Assembly: GCA_026400535.1 (NCBI GenBank)
Contig: JAPLOU010000064.1
Coordinates: 1 to 44,590, forward strand
Origin: Hyphomicrobiales bacterium
GTDB taxonomy: Bacteria; Pseudomonadota; Alphaproteobacteria; Rhizobiales; Beijerinckiaceae
Direction of reading: 5' to 3'
Length of the DNA: 44,590 nt
How positions within the stretch are numbered: the first letter of the stretch is position 1; each line of letters opens with the position of its first letter. The translations under genes and the position numbers were made by a program. The notes beneath the pieces are model-generated. The model saw only the letters and a program-made list of their open reading frames with translations. It had not been told where the DNA came from and searched no databases. Shown piece by piece: positions 41,247-44,590 of the stretch.

Positions 41247-42208
41247 CGGGACCGGCGCCTGTCCTGTCGATCGAGGGACTGTCGCTGCACGTGGCGGGCC
41301 TGCCGCTTGTGGCCGATGTCTCGCTGGCGATCGCGCCGGGTGAGATGGTCGGCTTGGTGGGCGAGTCCGGATGCGGCAAGAGCGTCACGGCGCTCTCTGT
41401 CATGCGCCTCCTGCCCGAGCCGCCGATCCGGATCGCCGGCGGCCATATCCGTTTCAACGGGCAGGATCTCGCCAGCCTGTCTCAATCCGAGATGCGCCGG
41501 CTGCGCGGGCGCGGGATCGGCATGATCTTTCAGGAGCCGATGACCTCGCTGAACCCGGTCTTCACCGTGGGCGACCAGATCGCGGAGCCGCTGTTGATCC
41601 ACCTCGGGCTCGGGCGCGCGGCGGCCCGGCGCCGTGCGGTGGAACTGCTCGATCTGGTCGGCATCCCCCATCCTGACCGCGCCGTGGATCGCTTCCCGCA
41701 CCAGTTGTCCGGCGGCCAGCGCCAGCGCGTCATGATCGCCTCGGCCATCGCCTGTGAGCCGAAGCTGCTGATCGCCGACGAGCCGACCACGGCGCTTGAT
41801 GTCACCGTGCAGGCCCAGGTGCTCACCCTGATCAACCGTCTGCGCCGCGACATGGGCATGGCCTGCCTGCTAATCACCCATGATCTCGGGGTCGTGGCCG
41901 AGGTCTGCGAGCGCGCCCATGTCATGTATGCTGGCCGCATTGTCGAACACGGCGCGGTCAAAGCGCTGTTTGCCTCACCCCGGCATCGTTACACGCGGGC
42001 CCTGCTGGACACGATACCGGCGCGTAATCAGCCCGGCAGGCGCCTGCCGTCGATTCCCGGCATGGTGCCGCCGCCCGGCGCGCGCGGCGATGGCTACAGC
42101 TTCGCCGAACGTTGTTCTGCCGCCATCGTGCGGTGCCTGTCCGAACGTCCGCAGCTCACCGTTACGGGACAGGGCCCCGCCGCCGCCTGCTGGAACCCGG
42201 CTCCATGA
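41243..42208 (+). CDS. ABC transporter ATPase, DppD/OppD type
   Basis: A 321-residue ATPase. Walker [16 protein letters not shown]-loop: [20 protein letters not shown]. Signature: [16 protein letters not shown]. Walker [22 protein letters not shown]-loop: [10 protein letters not shown]. The C-terminal oligopeptide extension is present ([16 protein letters not shown], and a Cys-containing segment [14 protein letters not shown]). It overlaps anmK and the next ATPase by 4 bp each. It powers the permease pair encoded on the opposite arm. Confidence 0.92.
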   Translation: MTGPAPVLSIEGLSLHVAGLPLVADVSLAIAPGEMVGLVGESGCGKSVTALSVMRLLPEPPIRIAGGHIRFNGQDLASLSQSEMRRLRGRGIGMIFQEPMTSLNPVFTVGDQIAEPLLIHLGLGRAAARRRAVELLDLVGIPHPDRAVDRFPHQLSGGQRQRVMIASAIACEPKLLIADEPTTALDVTVQAQVLTLINRLRRDMGMACLLITHDLGVVAEVCERAHVMYAGRIVEHGAVKALFASPRHRYTRALLDTIPARNQPGRRLPSIPGMVPPPGARGDGYSFAERCSAAIVRCLSERPQLTVTGQGPAAACWNPAP

Positions 42209-42981
42209 CGGCGCCGATGCTTGAGGTCGAAGGGCTGACGAAGCACTACAGGGATGCCAGCGGGCAGATCGTGCGGGCCGTCGATGGCGTATCCTTCACC
42301 TTGCAGCGCGGCGAGGTGCTCGGCATCGTCGGTGAATCAGGCTGCGGCAAGACCACCCTCGGTCGTATGCTGCTGCGCCTGCTGGAGCCGAGCGCGGGCC
42401 GCATCCTGATTGAGGGCCAGGACTTCGCCGGCCTCGGCGGCCATGCCCTGAAAATGGCGCGGCGCAACATCCAGATGGTGTTCCAGGACCCGTTCGGATC
42501 GCTCAATCCGCGCCACAGGGTCGCCCACATCCTGGCCGAGCCCCTCATCGTCCATGGCCTCAGGCCCGAGCCCGGCGCGCGCTCGACCCGCGTCGCGGAG
42601 CTCCTGGCGATGGTTGGCCTGCCGCCCGACGCCGGCACGCGCTACCCTCACGAGTTCTCGGGCGGCCAGCGTCAGCGCATCGCGATCGCCCGCGCACTCG
42701 CTCTCGAGCCCGGGCTGATCGTGGCGGATGAGCCGGTCTCGGCGCTCGATGTCTCGATCCAGTCGCAGATCATCAACCTGATCAGCGATCTTAGGGAAAG
42801 GCTCGGCCTGTCGATGATCTTCATCAGCCATGACCTGTCGGTCGTGCGGCATGTCAGCGACCGGATCGCCGTCATGAAGGATGGCGTCTTCGTCGAACTT
42901 GGCGATGCCACTGCCATCTTCGGCGATCCGCAGCATCCCTACACAAGGGCGCTTCTCGCCGCCGTGCCGAGGACCCCCTGA
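42205..42981 (+). CDS. ABC transporter ATPase, DppF/OppF type
   Basis: A 258-residue ATPase with Walker [17 protein letters not shown]-loop [20 protein letters not shown], signature [16 protein letters not shown], Walker [21 protein letters not shown] and the H-loop [11 protein letters not shown]. It is shorter than DppF (about 330 residues) because the C-terminal extension is brief, ending at LLAAVPRTP. Start ATG 42205 overlaps the previous stop. It completes the ABC importer. Confidence 0.92.
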   Translation: MTAPMLEVEGLTKHYRDASGQIVRAVDGVSFTLQRGEVLGIVGESGCGKTTLGRMLLRLLEPSAGRILIEGQDFAGLGGHALKMARRNIQMVFQDPFGSLNPRHRVAHILAEPLIVHGLRPEPGARSTRVAELLAMVGLPPDAGTRYPHEFSGGQRQRIAIARALALEPGLIVADEPVSALDVSIQSQIINLISDLRERLGLSMIFISHDLSVVRHVSDRIAVMKDGVFVELGDATAIFGDPQHPYTRALLAAVPRTP

Positions 42982-43002
42982 GCGCCTCCCGCCGGCGTCT
43001 GC

Positions 43003-43503
43003 TCAGTTCCGGTCGTCGGGCAGGATCGGCAAGGGCTGGAAGCCGACCCCTTCCTCGATCAGCATGCGCGCATCTTCGATCGTCGCACTGCCGTGGATCG
43101 GCCTGTGCGCGATTTCGCCGTGATGCATCTTGAGCGCCTCGTCGGCAAAGCGGTCGCCCACCGGATCGGTTGTCTCAAGGACGTGCTGGCGCCAGGCCCG
43201 GACCAGATCACGCAACGCCTTGTCGGCGAGCGGCTGGTTGGTGATGTCCTGGCCGCCGGCCGCAGCAGCTGGCGCCAGGGCACGCCCCGGCGCCGGATCG
43301 ACAGTTGTATCGGCCGCCTTGATCGCGCCGCTGCGGTCCGTTCGCGCCACATGCGGGGCCATAATGGCCTTGCCGATCTTTACCGACCCGCAGACCGGAC
43401 ATTCGACAAGCCCCCCCGCCACCTGCCCGTCAAAGGAGGCGTTGTCGCGGAACCAGCTTTCGAAGCCGTGACCGGCATCACAGGTCAGCGCAAAGCGGAT
43501 CAT
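43003..43503 (-). CDS. DUF1178 family protein
   Basis: A 166-residue protein starting MIRFALTCDAGHGFESWFRD, with a second Cys pair in VECPVCGSVKIGKAIMAPHV (likely zinc ribbon) and DKALRDLVRAWRQHVLETTD in the C-terminal half. This is the DUF1178 family of alpha- and betaproteobacteria, of unknown function. It lies 10 bp after glutaredoxin. In related genomes a nitrilase-type gene commonly lies between these two and is missing here. Confidence 0.85.
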   Translation of the reverse strand: MIRFALTCDAGHGFESWFRDNASFDGQVAGGLVECPVCGSVKIGKAIMAPHVARTDRSGAIKAADTTVDPAPGRALAPAAAAGGQDITNQPLADKALRDLVRAWRQHVLETTDPVGDRFADEALKMHHGEIAHRPIHGSATIEDARMLIEEGVGFQPLPILPDDRN

Positions 43504-43513
43504 CCACCTCGCC

Positions 43514-43768
43514 TCAGGCCGCCAGCATGGCGTCGAGCCCGCCGCTCCGGTCGAGGGCGTACAGATCGTCGCAGCCACCGACATGGCTCTCCCCGATGAA
43601 GATCTGCGGAACAGTGGCGCGGCCCGAGCGGCGCATCATCTCGTCGCGCAGGTCGGCTTTGCCGGTAATCTCGATCTCGGTGAAAGACACCTTTTTGGCG
43701 GTCAGCAATTCCTTCGCCGCCGCGCAGTAGGGGCACCAGGATTTCGTGTAGATGGTCACTGCCGTCAT
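43514..43768 (-). CDS. grxC: Glutaredoxin 3 (GrxC)
   Basis: An 84-residue dithiol glutaredoxin: VTIYTKSWCPYCAAAKELLT with the CPYC active site, ATVPQIFIGESHVGGCDDLY with the cis-Pro and GG-C-D glutathione-binding motif. It reduces disulfides and protein-glutathione adducts. Length and motifs are standard for GrxC. It lies between DUF1178 and the comF pseudogene in the usual order. Confidence 0.92.
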   Translation of the reverse strand: MTAVTIYTKSWCPYCAAAKELLTAKKVSFTEIEITGKADLRDEMMRRSGRATVPQIFIGESHVGGCDDLYALDRSGGLDAMLAA

Positions 43769-43788
43769 GCGTCAACTCCGTGAATACG

Positions 43789-44440
43789 TCATATTGGGTC
43801 TGCTGATCCGGTCCTCAAGGGCCTGGTGCCCGCCCCTGTACGCAGGCGCCCGGAATGACCCCGCGTGAACACGAGCAGATCGACAGCTTTCGCCCCGCCC
43901 CTCAGCAGCGCCCGGGCCGAGGCATTGGCCGTCGATCCGGTTGTCAGGAATCGTCGACCAGAAGAACGCGCTTGCGCTCCCAGCCGCAGCCTGGCGTAGT
44001 CGGCCACGCGCAAGGCTCGCTGCAGGTTCTCGGCCCGCTCGTTGCGGCTGAGCCCGACCTGCGGCCGTATGCGCCTCACTCGCTGCAAGGCATGGCAGTC
44101 CACCGCGATTCCAGCACGCCCGCCGATCACCTGCGCCAGCGCCGCCGCCTGGTTGAACCGCCGCCGCCATAACCGGAACCGGTGCAGCGGGACGGGCACG
44201 ATCAGGTCCGCCTCGGCCAGCAGTTCACGACCCGCCAGCAGTATCGTTCCGCCTATTGTGACGGCCAGCTCCATCCGGTCGCCATATTTGAGCTTGTGCA
44301 CCAAGGTCCGTGCCGGGTCGTCCTAGCCCGCGACGGCCCGCGCCCGCTCGAACACCGGCGGATCGGCCATCGCGGCCGGCGAGATCATCGCCCCGCCGAG
44401 GTCAAGGGCGAAGGGGATGCCCGGTCTTTCTCAATAGGGG
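43789..44440 (-). pseudogene. comF: comF pseudogene (phosphoribosyltransferase-like competence protein)
   Basis: Readable ComF parts in order: GIPFALDLGGAMISPAAMAD, ADPPVFERARAVAG, then a TAG (plus 44323-44325) where a Tyr is expected, then DDPARTLVHKLKYGDRMELA, DLIVPVPLHRFRLWRRRFNQ and RVRRIRPQVGLSRNERAENL. The PRPP loop, expected as KRVLLVDDVLTTGSTAN, is destroyed by a +1 near 43980 and a -1 near 43949, giving ARSSGRRFLTTGSTAN. The N-terminal zinc finger is also missing upstream of about 44440. The damage is multiple and cannot be a single sequencing error. Confidence 0.75.
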
Positions 44441-44563
44441 CGCGAAGTCAAGCTGAGCGATCCCCAGCCAGGGCAACGAGTTCAGGTTAACGGGCGGCGG
44501 GATTTTGTGACGCTGGGATGTTTGGTGTGATTCAAGGGTCTTCCAACGATTCGGGAGGACGAG
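44441..44563. other. Non-coding right-end spacer
   Basis: This holds no recognisable gene and separates the comF remnant from a new plus-strand gene. It may be the end of an inserted element that removed the comF 5' part, but its terminal repeats cannot be judged within the window. Confidence 0.3.
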
Positions 44564-44590
44564 ATGATGACCGCCGCTGCTTCGGCCACG
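44564..44590 (+). CDS. First codons of an unidentified gene
   Basis: GGGAGG (44553-44558) precedes two in-frame ATG codons (44564 and 44567) and the frame MMTAAASAT up to the window edge. Nine codons are too few to identify it. A transposase or a chromosomal gene are both possible. Confidence 0.3.

Overview
This is high-GC alphaproteobacterial DNA, most likely from Hyphomicrobiales (Rhizobiales). The main pointers are the order N-formylglutamate amidohydrolase / cpdR-like regulator / tRNA-Val(GAC), the DUF1178-grxC-comF block, many 4-bp ATGA-type gene overlaps and strong G/C third-position codon bias. The window is a mosaic of intact operons separated by patches of decayed genes.

Region 1 (1-6.9 kb) is a degraded integrative island. 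It starts at a 3' half of an initiator tRNA (742-786, minus strand), the usual scar of a tyrosine recombinase. It carries a higBA-like toxin-antitoxin (TA) operon with a third gene of unknown function, a truncated integrase joined tail to tail with a truncated Fic gene, a candidate Leu/Ile/Thr leader peptide with no downstream gene, an intact hipBA module with three phased operators, a DUF262 fragment, and hicAB with a frameshifted hicA. The left edge holds the start of another Fic-family gene.

Region 2 (7-14.4 kb) looks like a catabolic locus. A PfkB kinase and a Rid-family protein diverge from an NMT1/THI5-like binding protein, a cytosine-deaminase-like amidohydrolase, a PCMH-type FAD oxidoreductase, two NAD(P)H oxidoreductases and a MarR regulator. 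The substrate is unknown, but oxidation and deamination of an N-heterocycle would fit. Region 3 (14.4-21 kb) holds chromate efflux (chrA with a rhodanese-ChrB protein), an EamA exporter, a candidate small RNA with a strong terminator, N-formylglutamate amidohydrolase, a CpdR-like regulator, tRNA-Val and an AbrB-family membrane protein. A frameshifted nuclease-like gene follows (21.2-21.9 kb).

Region 4 (22.1-29.5 kb) is a surface-polysaccharide operon: UDP-glucose dehydrogenase, a DegT-type sugar aminotransferase, a membrane CapD/WbpM-type dehydratase, a WecA-like initiating transferase and a GT4 glycosyltransferase. A short decay zone follows. Region 5 (30.4-35.1 kb), on the minus strand, encodes an IorAB-like molybdenum hydroxylase followed without gaps by soxX, soxY, soxZ and soxA, with no soxB or soxCD in the window. 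Region 6 (35.2-43 kb) looks like a cell-wall-recycling locus: a dipeptide-type ABC importer split into two divergent arms, with the binding protein, both permeases and a GNAT enzyme on one side and anhydro-MurNAc kinase (AnmK) plus both ATPases on the other. Next to it are head-to-head remnants of nagA and an SIS-domain sugar isomerase/deaminase. The right end (43-44.6 kb) has DUF1178, glutaredoxin and a comF pseudogene, then the first codons of an unidentified gene.

The two candidates most worth following as undescribed systems are the molybdenum-hydroxylase/SoxXYZA operon and the AnmK-linked split importer. Frameshifts or truncations occur in at least nine loci. That could mean real pseudogenization, assembly error, or both.
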